Source: Ostreibacterium oceani (GTDB lineage Bacteria > Pseudomonadota > Gammaproteobacteria > Cardiobacteriales > Ostreibacteriaceae). From it: a stretch of 64,000 nt of DNA. Positions 35,354 through 45,845 of the stretch are shown in pieces. The notes beneath the pieces were generated by a model. The model was not told where the DNA came from, ran no database searches, and saw only the letters and a list, made by a program, of their open reading frames with translations. The translations under genes and the position numbers were made by a program. The number at the start of each line of letters is the position of its first letter. Within the stretch, counting starts at the first letter, position 1. The stretch lies in the NCBI RefSeq assembly GCF_009362845.1, contig NZ_WHNW01000011.1, positions 1 to 64,000 on the forward strand. The letters are read 5' to 3'.

Positions 35354-37258
35354 GTGATTAAAATCACGCTTCCCGACGGTAGTGTGCGGGAGATGTCAGT
35401 CGGTACAACGTTGGCAGATGTCGCGCAGTCAATTGGTCCAGGGCTTTATAAGGCGGCAGTTGCAGGCACTGTTAATGGCGTTGAGCGGGACTTGTGCGAC
35501 CCGATTACAGCCGATGCAGCGGTCACCTTGTTAACGACAAAGGATGCGGCTGGTGTTGATGTGATGCGCCATAGTTGTGCACATTTGTTTGGTCACGCGG
35601 TTAAGCAATTGTTCCCAGAGACGCAGATGGTGATTGGCCCAGTGATTGAGAATGGGTTTTACTATGATGTACATAGCGCGCACCGCTTTACGCCAGAGGA
35701 TATGGAGAAAATTGAAGCGCAGATGGAGTCACTGGCTGCAACGGGTTATGACGTGCTGAAGCGTGTGACGCCGATAGCCGAGGCACGTGAGATTTTTGTC
35801 GCGCGGGGCGAAGATTACAAGGTGCGATTAATCGATGAAATGGACGCATCGGTAACTGCGGTCGGGCTGTATTATCACCAAGAATATGTCGATATGTGCC
35901 GTGGGCCACATGTGCCTAATATGGGGCATTGCAAGGCGTTTAAGCTGACCAAGCTGGCAGGTGCGTATTGGCGTGGTGATGCAAGCAATGAACAGCTACA
36001 GCGCATTTATGGAGTCGCATTTGCGGATAAAAAAGCGCTAAAAAATCATTTGGAGCTCCAAGCAGAGGCCGAGCGTCGTGACCACCGTAGGCTAGGTAAG
36101 GCGCTGGATTTGTTTCATATGCAGGACGAAGCACCAGGCATGGTGTTCTGGCATCCAAATGGCTGGATGGTTTATCAAAAGTTAGAGCGTTACATGCGCC
36201 AACAGCAACAGCTAAGTGGTTATCAAGAGATTAAAACCCCACAAATTTTAGATCGGTCATTGTGGGAACGTTCTGGGCATTGGGATAAGTATAGCGATGC
36301 CATGTTTACGACACAAAGTGAATCGCGTGACTTTGCGGTCAAACCGATGAATTGCCCTTGTCACGTGCAGGTGTTTAACCAAGGCTTAAAAAGCTACCGT
36401 GAATTACCATTGCGATTGGCTGAGTTTGGTTCTTGTCATCGCAACGAGTTGTCGGGCGCATTGCACGGGCTGATGCGAGTGCGAGGCTTTGTGCAAGACG
36501 ATGGTCATATTTTCTGTACCCCTGCGCAAATTCAATCAGAGAGTATTGCCTTTATTAACTTTTTGCATCAGGTTTACGAGGATTTAGGGTTTACTGAGAT
36601 TCTCTATCGATTGTCAACGCGACCCGAAAAGCGCGTTGGATCTGATGCCGTTTGGGATAAGTCTGAGCAAGCGTTAGCCGATGCGCTCAATAGCCAAGGC
36701 GTAGACTGGGAGACGTTGCCAGGGGAGGGGGCATTTTATGGGCCTAAGATTGAGTTTTCACTAAAAGATGCCATTGGTCGCGTTTGGCAATGCGGCACAC
36801 TACAGGTCGACTTTAATATGCCTGAGCGATTAGGTGCGTCTTATATCAACGAAGCGGGTAACCGCGAAACGCCGGTTATGCTGCATCGAGCAACGCTGGG
36901 GTCGTTTGAGCGCTTTATTGGTATTTTGACTGAACATTACGCAGGCGACTTCCCATTTTGGCTGGCGCCAGTGCAAGCGACGGTGCTTAATATTTCAGAA
37001 AAACAGAACGATTATGTCCTAGCGGTGACCGAAAAAATGCAAAAAGCAGGATTTATTGTGAATAATGACTTGAGAAATGAGAAGATTGGGTATAAAATTC
37101 GCGAGCATGTTGCAAAACGAACGCCTTATTTGTTAGTGGTCGGCGGTGAAGAAATGCAGCAAGGTACCGCAAATCTTAGAAAGCGCGGACAAAAAGAGCC
37201 AGTTGGAACAATGACAATCGACGAAATCATTGAGTTGTTCCGAACGCAAGATAAGTAA
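35354..37258 (+). CDS. thrS: Threonyl-tRNA synthetase
   Basis: 634 residues with GTG start and RBS GAGAGGT. An N-terminal TGS domain ([19 protein letters not shown], 1-60) is followed by the editing domain ([16 protein letters not shown]) and class II catalytic core: [10 protein letters not shown] with the zinc Cys, [21 protein letters not shown], then the C-terminal anticodon-binding domain. It charges tRNA-Thr in the cytoplasm. It heads a conserved block with infC, rpmI, rplT, pheS, pheT and ihfA. Confidence 0.97.
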   Translation: MIKITLPDGSVREMSVGTTLADVAQSIGPGLYKAAVAGTVNGVERDLCDPITADAAVTLLTTKDAAGVDVMRHSCAHLFGHAVKQLFPETQMVIGPVIENGFYYDVHSAHRFTPEDMEKIEAQMESLAATGYDVLKRVTPIAEAREIFVARGEDYKVRLIDEMDASVTAVGLYYHQEYVDMCRGPHVPNMGHCKAFKLTKLAGAYWRGDASNEQLQRIYGVAFADKKALKNHLELQAEAERRDHRRLGKALDLFHMQDEAPGMVFWHPNGWMVYQKLERYMRQQQQLSGYQEIKTPQILDRSLWERSGHWDKYSDAMFTTQSESRDFAVKPMNCPCHVQVFNQGLKSYRELPLRLAEFGSCHRNELSGALHGLMRVRGFVQDDGHIFCTPAQIQSESIAFINFLHQVYEDLGFTEILYRLSTRPEKRVGSDAVWDKSEQALADALNSQGVDWETLPGEGAFYGPKIEFSLKDAIGRVWQCGTLQVDFNMPERLGASYINEAGNRETPVMLHRATLGSFERFIGILTEHYAGDFPFWLAPVQATVLNISEKQNDYVLAVTEKMQKAGFIVNNDLRNEKIGYKIREHVAKRTPYLLVVGGEEMQQGTANLRKRGQKEPVGTMTIDEIIELFRTQDK

Positions 37259-37310
37259 AATTAACGTAACGTATTGAATAAAATATTTTTTCGATACTGG
37301 AGAATGAGTC

Positions 37311-37832
37311 ATAGCTAAAGAGCAAGAAACACGAATTAACGAAGCCATCAAAGATGCTTCTGTCAGGTTAATCGATGAGAATGGCGAGCAGCTGGGGGTG
37401 GTGCCGATAGCGGATGCCCTGAGCCGTGCTGAAAGTGTTGAGTTGGACTTGGTGGAAATTGCTGCCAATAAGGACGGTGTCATTTGCAAAATCATGGATT
37501 ACGGTAAGTACCGTTATGAGTTGCAAAAGAAAAAAGCCGAAGCCAAGAAAAAACAAAAACAAATTCAGGTCAAAGAGGTTAAGTTCCGACCAGGAACTGA
37601 CGTGGGGGATTATCAGGTAAAACTACGCAACCTGATACGTTTCCTAGAAGACGGTGATAAAGTCAAAATAACGATTCGCTTTCGCGGTCGTGAAATGGCT
37701 CACCAAGAGTTAGGTGCAGAATTGCTGAAACGTTTGGAGTCTGATTTGGCCGAATATGGCGCAACAGAACAAAAAGCGGATATGCAAGGTCGGCAAATGA
37801 CCATGGTCATGGCGCCGACAAAAAAGAAATAG
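37311..37832 (+). CDS. infC: Translation initiation factor IF-3, apparent ATA start
   Basis: 173 residues if it starts at ATA 37311. The frame is closed by TGA at 37305-37307, and homologous N-terminal sequence ([21 protein letters not shown]) begins right after, so the start must be ATA 37311 or GTC 37308. GGAG at 37299-37302 is correctly spaced for the ATA. IF-3 prevents premature subunit joining and discriminates against non-standard starts, and infC genes use rare starts (AUU in E. coli) for self-control. Core motifs [31 protein letters not shown] and [10 protein letters not shown] are clear. Confidence 0.93.
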   Translation: MAKEQETRINEAIKDASVRLIDENGEQLGVVPIADALSRAESVELDLVEIAANKDGVICKIMDYGKYRYELQKKKAEAKKKQKQIQVKEVKFRPGTDVGDYQVKLRNLIRFLEDGDKVKITIRFRGREMAHQELGAELLKRLESDLAEYGATEQKADMQGRQMTMVMAPTKKK

Positions 37833-37890
37833 CACTGAGTAATATAAACGAACGACTAGGTAAAGTCGTCAATGCGGAGTTGTTAACATT

Positions 37891-38085
37891 ATGTCAAAAC
37901 TAAAAACACACAAAGGCGCCGCCAAGCGCTTTAAAAAGACCGCGAGTGGTTTCAAACGAAATCAATCGCATCGCCGTCATATTCTGACTAAAAAGTCGAC
38001 GAAGCGTAAGCGTCAATTGCGCATGGGAATGATGGTCTGTCAACGTGATGTGGCAGCTGTCAAACAAATGTTACCCAACGTTTAA
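37891..38085 (+). CDS. rpmI: 50S ribosomal protein L35
   Basis: 64 residues, basic. [18 protein letters not shown] and [17 protein letters not shown] identify L35, a small protein of the large subunit. It lies between infC and rplT as in most bacteria. Confidence 0.97.
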   Translation: MSKLKTHKGAAKRFKKTASGFKRNQSHRRHILTKKSTKRKRQLRMGMMVCQRDVAAVKQMLPNV

Positions 38086-38104
38086 CTTGTTAGGAGAATA
38101 GACA

Positions 38105-38461
38105 ATGGCAAGAGTAAAAAGAGGTGTGACTGCGAGAGCGCGCCACAAGAAAGTATTAGATAAAGCAAAAGGTTACTACGGTGCTCGTAGAAAGACTTAT
38201 AGAAGCGCCAAACAAGCAGTAATCAAAGCAGGGCAGTATGCCTACCGTGATAGAAAGCAAAGAAAACGTCAGTTTCGCCAGCTATGGATTGCGCGTATTA
38301 ATGCAGCGGCGCGACAGTGCGATTTATCTTATAGCCGATTTATCGATGGATTAAAGAAGTCTAATATAGAAATTGACCGCAAAGTATTGGCTGATATTGC
38401 CGTGTATGACGCGGTTGCATTTGCTAAATTGGCAGAAAAAGCCAAGGCTGCAATCAGCTGA
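38105..38461 (+). CDS. rplT: 50S ribosomal protein L20
   Basis: 118 residues. [32 protein letters not shown] and [16 protein letters not shown] identify L20, needed early in 50S assembly. In E. coli L20 represses its own operon by binding the leader of rpmI. RBS AGGAGA precedes the ATG. Confidence 0.97.
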   Translation: MARVKRGVTARARHKKVLDKAKGYYGARRKTYRSAKQAVIKAGQYAYRDRKQRKRQFRQLWIARINAAARQCDLSYSRFIDGLKKSNIEIDRKVLADIAVYDAVAFAKLAEKAKAAIS

Positions 38462-38500
38462 TTTTATTGGCTGATTTGGATATGCTTCGGCCTCAAGGAA

Positions 38501-38533
38501 CAAAAGCACACTGCTTAATGTGGTGTGCTTTTG
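38501..38533 (+). terminator. Terminator after rplT
   Basis: CAAAAGCACAC (38501-38511) pairs perfectly with GTGTGCTTTTG (38523-38533) over 11 bp, then GTTGTTTTG. It could attenuate readthrough into pheST. No Phe-rich leader peptide like E. coli pheM was seen in the 234-bp gap to pheS. Confidence 0.75.
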
Positions 38534-38695
38534 GTTGTTTTGGGGGCGGCAGTCACGCATCATTTGCGTCGGGTTGGACTGGGATTGGACTGCGGTACTG
38601 GTCTACAAGCTATTGCACTACAAGGTGCACTGTAGCCCGATTGCAGCATTCGATTGCGATGTTCGCATGAATAAGTCAATTTGCAAGGTAAGTCA

Positions 38696-39685
38696 ATGGA
38701 TAAAGAATTAGAATTACTACTAACGCAGGCGCTTACGCTGATTGCACAGGAAAAGCGACTGGATAACCTAGATAAAATCCGTGTTGAATGGCTAGGGAAG
38801 AAAGGATTTTTTGCACAAAAAATGACAGATTTGTCTGCCTTGTCGGCTGAGGAAAAGCCAAAATTCGGACAACTAATCAATCAAATGAAAACCCAAGTTC
38901 AACAGGCATTGATTGATAAAAAAGCAGCACTTGAAGCAGACCAGTTGGCCTATCAACTGCGCCGAGAGCGCTTAGACATAACAATGCCAGGTCGTTATCG
39001 AGAGATCGGTAGCCGGCATCCTATTTCCTTGGCGCGCGAAAAAATCGAGCGTTTTTTCACGCGTCATGGCTTTGTTATTGAGACAGGGCCTGAAATCGAA
39101 GACGATTTTCATAATTTTGAAGCACTAAACATCAGCAAAGATCATCCTGCCCGCGATATGGCTGATACGTTTTATGTTGATGACGAAATGGTATTGAGAA
39201 CGCACACGTCTAATGTGCAAATACGCACGATGAAAACACAGCAGCCGCCGCTAAGAATGATTGCACCAGGTCGTGTTTACCGTAGTGATTCCGACATGAC
39301 GCACACACCGATGTTCCATCAAATCGAAGGCATGTGGATTGATGAGGCGGTGAGTTTTGCGGATTTAAAAGGAGTGCTGATTGCATTTCTTCGTGATTTT
39401 TTTGATACACCTGATTTGCGCGTGCGATTTCGCCCCTCGTATTTTCCGTTTACTGAGCCTTCGGCTGAGGTCGATGTGGCCTACGGGGATTCAGGATGGC
39501 TTGAGGTGTTGGGCTCTGGCATGATGCATCCAAAAGTACTAGAAGCGGGTGGTATTGATTCGAGCAAATACTGTGGCTATGCTTTTGGTATGGGGATTGA
39601 ACGGTTGGCTATGCTACGTTATCAGGTTAAAGATTTGCGCCTGTTTTTTGAAAACGATGTGCGTTTTTTGCATCAATTTAAATAG
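38696..39685 (+). CDS. pheS: Phenylalanyl-tRNA synthetase alpha subunit
   Basis: 329 residues from ATG 38696, which has AAGG seven bases upstream (an earlier in-frame ATG at 38681 does not). An N-terminal coiled coil (1-90) binds tRNA. The class II core shows HPISLAREKIERFF, TGPEIEDDFHNFEALN, GRVYRSDSDMTHTPMFHQIEG and FRPSYFPFTEPSAEVD. Forms an alpha2-beta2 enzyme with PheT that charges tRNA-Phe. Confidence 0.97.
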   Translation: MDKELELLLTQALTLIAQEKRLDNLDKIRVEWLGKKGFFAQKMTDLSALSAEEKPKFGQLINQMKTQVQQALIDKKAALEADQLAYQLRRERLDITMPGRYREIGSRHPISLAREKIERFFTRHGFVIETGPEIEDDFHNFEALNISKDHPARDMADTFYVDDEMVLRTHTSNVQIRTMKTQQPPLRMIAPGRVYRSDSDMTHTPMFHQIEGMWIDEAVSFADLKGVLIAFLRDFFDTPDLRVRFRPSYFPFTEPSAEVDVAYGDSGWLEVLGSGMMHPKVLEAGGIDSSKYCGYAFGMGIERLAMLRYQVKDLRLFFENDVRFLHQFK

Positions 39686-39699
39686 GCAGGTTGATTGTT

Positions 39700-42180
39700 A
39701 TGTTGATAAGTAAACAGTGGTTGAATTCATTTGTACAGACAGATTTGTCGACCCAAAAAATTGCTGAGAAATTGACCGCACTGGGTTTGGAGGTTGAATC
39801 GATTCAATCTGCCGCGCCTGCGTTGGATAAAATCGTAGTGGGCAGCGTTGTTGCACTGGAGCCGCACCCTGATGCGGATAAGCTTCGCGTGGCCTCTGTT
39901 GATGTGGGTGAAAAAACGCCTTTGCAGATTGTCTGTGGCGCCCCCAATGTTGCTGTTGGCGGGGTTTATCCTGTGGCGGTCGTTGGCGCAGTGATGCCAC
40001 AGGGTCTAAAGATTAAAAAAACAAAGCTCCGTGGCGTTGAATCTAGTGGCATGTTATGCTCGGCCAGCGAGTTGGGGCTAGCTGAAAAAAGCACGGGATT
40101 AATGGCGCTGCCTACTGAATTGACCGTAGGTGAGCCCGTTGAAAAAGCCCTTGATTTAGTCGATGAAATCATCGAAATTGGTTTGACCCCAAACCGTGGG
40201 GACTGTTTTTCGATGTTGGGTGTTGCACGAGATTTGGCTGCCAGCTTAAATGTGAATGTCGATTTAGCCAATGCGATGGCGATAACGTCAGAAAACGCAG
40301 CGACTATTGCCTCAGGTTCAGACTCGGGCTCAGGCTCAGAATCAGAGTCAGAGTCAGAGTCAGAGTCAGAGTCAGAGTCAGATAAGCATTCACCCCAAGT
40401 CAAGCTCGAGGCAATCGATGCTTGTCCACAGTATATTGCACAAACCATTAGCGGTATCAATAATCGCGCCAGTTGTCCCATGTGGCTTTTAGAGCGATTG
40501 CGGCGTGCTGGGGTGCGCTCAGTGTCACCAGTCGTTGATGTGGTCAACTACGTGATGTTGGAGTTAGGGGCGCCAATGCATGCTTTCGATGCGCAAAAAA
40601 TAGATGGCGATATTGTGGTCCGTTGGGCAAAACCTGCCGAGTCATTGGCGTTATTAGATGGTAAAACCATTGATTTGGCAAAAGACATGTTGGTTATCGC
40701 GGATAGCCAGCAGCCCATTGCTTTGGCAGGTATTATGGGCGGCGCGAATAGCGAAGTGTCAGCAGATACCACGACAATCGTGCTCGAATCGGCATGGTTT
40801 GCGCCGAGCGCTATTGCGGGGCGGGCACGGCGCCTTGGTTTGCATACCGATGCTTCCAAACGCTTTGAACGCGGGGTCGATTATTCGATGCAGGCGCAAG
40901 CAATCGCGCGTGCTGGACAGCTCATTGTGCAAATTTGTGGCGGACAGTTACACCAACAGACCATCGCTTTAGATAAGGCCAATTTACCCTCAAGGCCAAC
41001 AATTACACTCAGACAAAAGCAAGTCGATCAGTTATTAGGGACAAAGTTTCCAAAGCGCCTCATTGTTGAAATATTGCGTGCGTTAGGGATGACGGTATCA
41101 GAAACGGATAAAGGCTGTTATGAAGTCGTGCCACCCAGTTATCGCTTTGATTTGTCAATAACACCTGACTTGATTGAAGAGCTTGCTCGCGTTTGGGGTT
41201 ATGATAATATTCCTGTTGCCCCCATTCATTTTACTGAGTCTGGCGAAGCATCTAAGCCTCAGTCGTTATCGATGTCACGCGGTGATATCCATAGCACGTT
41301 AGTTAATTTAGGCTATAGCGAAGCGATTAGTTATAGTTTTGTTGATAGTGCGCTGGCTGATTTATTATCCGATACAAACGGCAGTATGGCGCTGAGAAAC
41401 CCAATCTCTCAAGAGATGGGGGTGATGCGCACCAGTTTATTACCCAGCCTAGTGAAGTTGGTGGCCTATAATAAAAATCGACAACAAAATGAGTTGCGGC
41501 TGTATGAATTTGGGAGTGGGTATTGCCGCAATGATGATGGCACAATTACTCAAACCAGAAAGTTAGCAGGTGTTGCGACAGGGTTAATGCACCCGATGCA
41601 GTGGGGCTACCAACAGCGTACGGTTGATTTTTTTGATTGCAAAGGCGATATCGAGACGATATTAATGCAGTGTGGTGTACCGCTTGACGCACTAACCTTT
41701 GCGCCCGCTACGCAAAGTTGGTTGCATCCAGGGCAATCAGCGCATATAATCTATCGTGATGAGGTGATAGGATTTATTGGCGCTCTGCACCCTAGTGTGC
41801 AGAAAAAACTCGAAATCAGTGCACGGGTTTTTGCGTTTGAAATAGACGTCGATGCGATTACAGATAAGCCCGTTCCTGTTGCGAAGCCTTTGTCTAAGTA
41901 TCCTGAAATTCGTCGCGATATTTCTGTATTAGTTGCACAACGTTGTGCAACAGCACATTTGTTGGCGGCGATTAAATCAGTGTCTCAAGACTTGGTGACA
42001 AATGTCTGTTTATTTGACGTTTATATTGGCAGGAATATTCCTAAAAACACGAAGAGTATGGCCATTGCTATTTATTTACAAGACCAAAAGCAAACCCTAA
42101 CGGATTCGCAAGCCGATGCGATTATCCAAGAAGTAACTAACAAATTATCTACTGAATTTAACGCAACATTGAGAGGTTGA
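39700..42180 (+). CDS. pheT: Phenylalanyl-tRNA synthetase beta subunit with a Ser-Glu repeat insert
   Basis: 826 residues from ATG 39700, against 795 in E. coli. Order: N-terminal domain, EMAP-type tRNA-binding domain ([20 protein letters not shown], 40-150), B3/B4 editing region, B5, catalytic-like domain and C-terminal FDX-ACB ([12 protein letters not shown]). The excess length is explained by an insert of Ser-Glu dipeptides at about residues 205-227, just before the B3 region, encoded by a 6-bp repeat. This is unusual in an essential enzyme and presumably sits in a surface loop. Confidence 0.95.
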   Translation: MLISKQWLNSFVQTDLSTQKIAEKLTALGLEVESIQSAAPALDKIVVGSVVALEPHPDADKLRVASVDVGEKTPLQIVCGAPNVAVGGVYPVAVVGAVMPQGLKIKKTKLRGVESSGMLCSASELGLAEKSTGLMALPTELTVGEPVEKALDLVDEIIEIGLTPNRGDCFSMLGVARDLAASLNVNVDLANAMAITSENAATIASGSDSGSGSESESESESESESESDKHSPQVKLEAIDACPQYIAQTISGINNRASCPMWLLERLRRAGVRSVSPVVDVVNYVMLELGAPMHAFDAQKIDGDIVVRWAKPAESLALLDGKTIDLAKDMLVIADSQQPIALAGIMGGANSEVSADTTTIVLESAWFAPSAIAGRARRLGLHTDASKRFERGVDYSMQAQAIARAGQLIVQICGGQLHQQTIALDKANLPSRPTITLRQKQVDQLLGTKFPKRLIVEILRALGMTVSETDKGCYEVVPPSYRFDLSITPDLIEELARVWGYDNIPVAPIHFTESGEASKPQSLSMSRGDIHSTLVNLGYSEAISYSFVDSALADLLSDTNGSMALRNPISQEMGVMRTSLLPSLVKLVAYNKNRQQNELRLYEFGSGYCRNDDGTITQTRKLAGVATGLMHPMQWGYQQRTVDFFDCKGDIETILMQCGVPLDALTFAPATQSWLHPGQSAHIIYRDEVIGFIGALHPSVQKKLEISARVFAFEIDVDAITDKPVPVAKPLSKYPEIRRDISVLVAQRCATAHLLAAIKSVSQDLVTNVCLFDVYIGRNIPKNTKSMAIAIYLQDQKQTLTDSQADAIIQEVTNKLSTEFNATLRG
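40313..40380. repeat. 6-bp repeat (GAGTCA) inside pheT
   Basis: Degenerate TCAGGC/TCAGAC units followed by at least seven near-exact TCAGAG units, coding Ser-Gly, Ser-Asp and Ser-Glu. Confidence 0.93.
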
Positions 42181-42182
42181 TT

Positions 42183-42479
42183 ATGACAATGACACTAACA
42201 AAAGCTGATATCGTTGAAGCAATTGCAAAAAAAATCGATATCGAAAGAACTGAAATCAAAGTTTTGGTTGATGAGATTTTTGAAGAAATTAGAAAATCGT
42301 TAGAGAGTGGCGAGAACGTTCGCATTTCTGGCTTTGGTAATTTCTTGTTACGTGACAAGCCAGTACGCCCAGGGCGTAACCCGAAAACAGGTAAAGAAGT
42401 TGACATTTCAGCACGCCGCGTGGTGACCTTTAAATCGGGTCAAAAATTACGGGCGCGAGTTGAGTCGGTCAAACCCTAG
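42183..42479 (+). CDS. ihfA: Integration host factor alpha subunit
   Basis: 98 residues from ATG 42183, with RBS GAGAGG formed at the end of phe[29 protein letters not shown] and the DNA-bending arm [12 protein letters not shown] are diagnostic. IHF bends DNA sharply at specific sites for replication, recombination and promoter control. It follows pheT directly, as in E. coli. Confidence 0.96.
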   Translation: MTMTLTKADIVEAIAKKIDIERTEIKVLVDEIFEEIRKSLESGENVRISGFGNFLLRDKPVRPGRNPKTGKEVDISARRVVTFKSGQKLRARVESVKP

Positions 42480-42494
42480 TCCATCGCAACATCA

Positions 42495-42547
42495 AGCCAT
42501 ATCACTGGCGCTCGATTGTCGAGGAGTCAGTGATGTGGCTTTTTTTC
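42495..42547 (+). terminator. Rho-independent terminator after ihfA
   Basis: AGCCATATCACTG (42495-42507) pairs with CAGTGATGTGGCT (42528-42540), a 13-bp stem with one wobble pair, followed by seven T. It ends the thrS-ihfA block. Confidence 0.9.
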
Positions 42548-42745
42548 TAGCGTGCCTGTCAGCGTGCCTGCCGCCTAGTTTATCTCGGGGTAATGGTTTG
42601 AAGGTGGCGGTAACGGGTTTGAGTTGGTTAACGGTTTGAGGCGAGATTTTTAGCCCTCAGCGATGCCCTATGGCTATTTGGCGATTAACCTGGACAACCG
42701 TGATCTAGACAATCAGTTGATGATAAAATAACAAAAGAGGGTGTT

Positions 42746-43870
42746 ATGCGTTATACAGTAAAACTAAAAAACGATAATACAGTATTCGAGGTCGATGAAA
42801 ATGAGACCATTTTAGATGCCGCCCTGTCTCAGGGTGTTCGTTTGCCGTATGGCTGTAAAAATGCACAATGTTTTGGTTGCTTGCAAGAAATTGAGCATGG
42901 TGAGGTTGAATATCGCCGTGAAATCAAAGATGTTGGCGACTTGCTCAAATACCAAACGATGCTCTGTCAAGCCTATGCCAAATCAGATGTCGTGCTGTCT
43001 GGCCAGCAATTACCTGATTTAACAGTTGATACAGTAGCTACCGATGCACAGTCTGCCGATATGCAATCAACTAGCACCCACACGCAAGCGAAAGAACCAT
43101 CGTTGTCAGCAGACCAGCAGGAAGGCACAGATAAGCCCGCAAGACCGCCGATTACGGTGAGTACGTTTCCCGTTAAGGTGGTCAAAAATAACAAATTAGA
43201 CGACGAGGTTCACCAAGTTGAACTGGCCTTGCCTGAGCGCATTACGTTTGCCTTTATACCTGGTCAATATCTTGATGTATTGCTAGAAAACGGGGAACGC
43301 AGAAGTTTCTCTATCGCGCATTATGACGAAGAGAAAAAAGTCATTACGATTTATATTAAATATATAACGGGTGGTTTTTTTTCCGATTATGTTTTTTCGC
43401 ACTTAACACTAGGCACGATTTGGACAATTGAGGCACCATTAGGCCCCTTTATTTTGCAAGACAGCGAACGCCCCGTGCTAATGATTGCGACTTCTACTGG
43501 TATTTCTCCGCTATTTGCTATGCTGGATACACAGGCACAGCAACACGAATCACGGCAATTTTTGTTGTATTGGGGCGTACGTTATCCTAGTTATTTATTT
43601 CTTGACGCCGCATTGGATGAGTTGGCCACTAAGCTGCCCAATTTACAGTATACGCCTGTGGTTTCTCGTCCAACCGATGAATGGGCGGGTCGTGCGGGCT
43701 ACCCGCAACACGCGGCTATCGAAGACATCAAAGACTTATCGGCGTTTGATATTTATATTAGTGGTGGACAGGCGCTGATTGATGATGCGGTAGCCAGTTG
43801 CCTCGCTGCAGGTGCCGTGAGAACACAAATTTATTTGGATGTGTTTAGTTTTCAATCGCAGAACAGATGA
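42746..43870 (+). CDS. 2Fe-2S ferredoxin/flavin oxidoreductase (AscD/RfbI-like)
   Basis: 374 residues. The N-terminal plant-type ferredoxin domain has Cys37, Cys42, Cys45 and Cys74. A low-complexity linker (about 93-135) joins it to an FAD domain (RRSFSIAHY) and an NAD domain (STGISPLFAML, SGGQALID). Such proteins pass electrons from NAD(P)H to a partner, for example in 3-deoxy-sugar formation (RfbI/AscD) or to oxygenases. Its stop overlaps the Wzm start (ATGA), so it is co-translated with a polysaccharide exporter. That favours a role in glycan modification, though no deoxysugar genes are in view. Confidence 0.8.
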   Translation: MRYTVKLKNDNTVFEVDENETILDAALSQGVRLPYGCKNAQCFGCLQEIEHGEVEYRREIKDVGDLLKYQTMLCQAYAKSDVVLSGQQLPDLTVDTVATDAQSADMQSTSTHTQAKEPSLSADQQEGTDKPARPPITVSTFPVKVVKNNKLDDEVHQVELALPERITFAFIPGQYLDVLLENGERRSFSIAHYDEEKKVITIYIKYITGGFFSDYVFSHLTLGTIWTIEAPLGPFILQDSERPVLMIATSTGISPLFAMLDTQAQQHESRQFLLYWGVRYPSYLFLDAALDELATKLPNLQYTPVVSRPTDEWAGRAGYPQHAAIEDIKDLSAFDIYISGGQALIDDAVASCLAAGAVRTQIYLDVFSFQSQNR

Positions 43871-44655
43871 CAGCAAATGCATTGACCTATGCGCGCTTTT
43901 TTTTGGCTGCTTGTCGAAGAGAGGTATGCAACCGCTACATGAATAGCACCTTTGGTGTGTTGTGGCTGTTTTTAAATCCTGTTTTGCAGCTAGCGATTTA
44001 TTATTTTGTTTTCGAGATTATTTTTCAAATCAAATTTAATACGGCGGCTGGTCAAAACTTTATTACTTTTTTAGCGGTGGGGCTTTGGCCTTGGGTCGCC
44101 TTTAGCGAGGCGCTAGTGTCTGGTACTAATGCAATTGATAAGCATAAGGATTTGCTAAAAAAAATCTATATTCCGAGTAGTATTTTTGTTGCCGTCGAGG
44201 TCATAGTGCCATTCGCCATCCATTTTATTGGGCTGATATTTGCGCTGCTAGTGATTCGTTTGTTTTTGGGGCAGTCGATTGAATTTGTATGGTTGCCTAT
44301 TGTTTTGTTGGTTTATGTGATTCAGTGTGGGTTTTGTCTTGGACTTAGTTTGTTATTGGCAGGTTTGCAGGTCTTTTTAAAAGATGTCGCACAAATACTC
44401 ACCCCGATAGTGATGGTTTGGTTTTACCTGACCCCAGTAATCTACCCACCGCACCTAGTGCCTGAGGGCCTACAAGTTATCTTGCAATACAACCCGTTGT
44501 CACATTTTGTATTTGCCTACCGCGAGTTATTGCTTGCGGGTAATCTGCCGAGTGTTGGCGTTTGGGGTTGGTTATTTTGTTTTGCTGTGGTGTCGGTATT
44601 TCTTGGTTTTGCGGTATTTAAACGGCTATCGACAAGATTTGAGGATATGTTTTAG
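43867..44655 (+). CDS. wzm: ABC-2 polysaccharide exporter permease (Wzm-like)
   Basis: 262 residues with six membrane segments. NRYMNSTFGVLWLFLNPVLQ is the usual N-terminal stretch of Wzm/KpsM permeases, and YLTPVIYPP and YNPLSHFVFAYRELLL close the family pattern. It forms the channel that moves an undecaprenyl-linked glycan to the periplasm. Its stop TAG overlaps the GTG start of the Wzt gene. Confidence 0.9.
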   Translation: MTANALTYARFFLAACRREVCNRYMNSTFGVLWLFLNPVLQLAIYYFVFEIIFQIKFNTAAGQNFITFLAVGLWPWVAFSEALVSGTNAIDKHKDLLKKIYIPSSIFVAVEVIVPFAIHFIGLIFALLVIRLFLGQSIEFVWLPIVLLVYVIQCGFCLGLSLLLAGLQVFLKDVAQILTPIVMVWFYLTPVIYPPHLVPEGLQVILQYNPLSHFVFAYRELLLAGNLPSVGVWGWLFCFAVVSVFLGFAVFKRLSTRFEDMF

Positions 44656-45842
44656 TGAAAAGCGAAACGTTAATCGAATTAGTCTCGGTATCCAAGTCGT
44701 ACCCCAAGCTCAACACCACGGGGCTAAGGCTTTCGGCATTGAAATCTGCCTTATTTAATCGCCCTTATCCGCACGACCACTCAATTATTGAATCGGTGTC
44801 TTTACGCGTCGCGCGTGGTGAGTCATTGGGTATTATTGGTGAAAATGGCGCGGGCAAATCAACGTTATTAAAGCTTATTTCTGGCGTATTGCATCCGACG
44901 CATGGCACGGTGACTTGCCACGGTCGTATTTCGGCATTATTAGAGCTGGGTGCAGGTTTTCACCCAGAATATAGCGGTCTAGAAAATATTAAAATGAACG
45001 CCGTTTTGTCTGGATTGTCTGGGCCAGCGTTAGCAGAAAAACTCACCGCAATTATCGACTTTGCCGATATCGGTGAATATATCCACGAGCCGATTAAGCA
45101 CTATTCATCGGGCATGGTGGTTCGTTTGGGGTTTGCGATGATGACGGCGCTATCGCCTGATCTGTTGATTACCGATGAAGTGCTTGCGGTAGGCGATGAA
45201 TCCTTTCAAAAAAAATGTATCGCTTGGATGCAAAGTTATCTGGCCAGTGGCGGCACATTACTGCTGTGTTCTCATGGCATGTATCATATTCAAAAATTAT
45301 GCACACATGCACTGTGGATGGAAAATGGTCGTATTCGTCAGTATGGCAGTGCACTTGATGTCACCCAAGCCTATTTGAGCTACCACGAGAAAAAAAGCAA
45401 AAAAGCGCAATCAGAATTAGCAACGACAGCAATCAGTGAAGGTCAATACAGCATTCAATCCGCGACGTTATGCGATGCCGATGGACAGGCCTTAGAAAAA
45501 ATCAAACACCAATCTGACTTATACCTTAAAGGCGTGGTCTATTCGCCTGATGGGCGCTCGCCAGTGGTGGCCGTTGGGATTAATCGATCTGATGGCAGTG
45601 CCATTTATGGCATGACAAGTGCGATGGATGATGTGACATTGACACCAATTGATGAAAAGCATTTTGCATTTACTGTCTGTTATCCTACGATTGCGTTATT
45701 GCCAGGGCAGTTTATCGTGAACTTACATGCAATGGATCCAGAAGCCATTCGTCTTTTTGATACCTATGAATTGCCGCTAACCGTTCAAGGTGACCTTATC
45801 GCCTTAGGCAGTGTTTATCTGAATCATCATTGGATTAAATAA
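44655..45842 (+). CDS. wzt: ABC polysaccharide exporter ATPase with C-terminal glycan-binding domain (Wzt)
   Basis: 395 residues, GTG start. Walker A GENGAGKSTLL, signature YSSGMVVRLGFA and Walker B LLITDEVLAVGDE lie in the first 240 residues. The remaining 150 residues are a Wzt C-terminal beta-sandwich that in O8/O9-type systems recognises the capped end of the finished O-chain. Glycan export in this strain is thus probably gated by a terminal modification, and an upstream redox enzyme or nearby transferase could help make it. Confidence 0.9.
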   Translation: MKSETLIELVSVSKSYPKLNTTGLRLSALKSALFNRPYPHDHSIIESVSLRVARGESLGIIGENGAGKSTLLKLISGVLHPTHGTVTCHGRISALLELGAGFHPEYSGLENIKMNAVLSGLSGPALAEKLTAIIDFADIGEYIHEPIKHYSSGMVVRLGFAMMTALSPDLLITDEVLAVGDESFQKKCIAWMQSYLASGGTLLLCSHGMYHIQKLCTHALWMENGRIRQYGSALDVTQAYLSYHEKKSKKAQSELATTAISEGQYSIQSATLCDADGQALEKIKHQSDLYLKGVVYSPDGRSPVVAVGINRSDGSAIYGMTSAMDDVTLTPIDEKHFAFTVCYPTIALLPGQFIVNLHAMDPEAIRLFDTYELPLTVQGDLIALGSVYLNHHWIK

Positions 45843-45845
45843 ACC

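Noticed and set aside
38462-38695. pheM-like leader peptide for pheST attenuation
   Set aside because: Short frames here contain no run of Phe codons; only the hairpin after rplT is supported.
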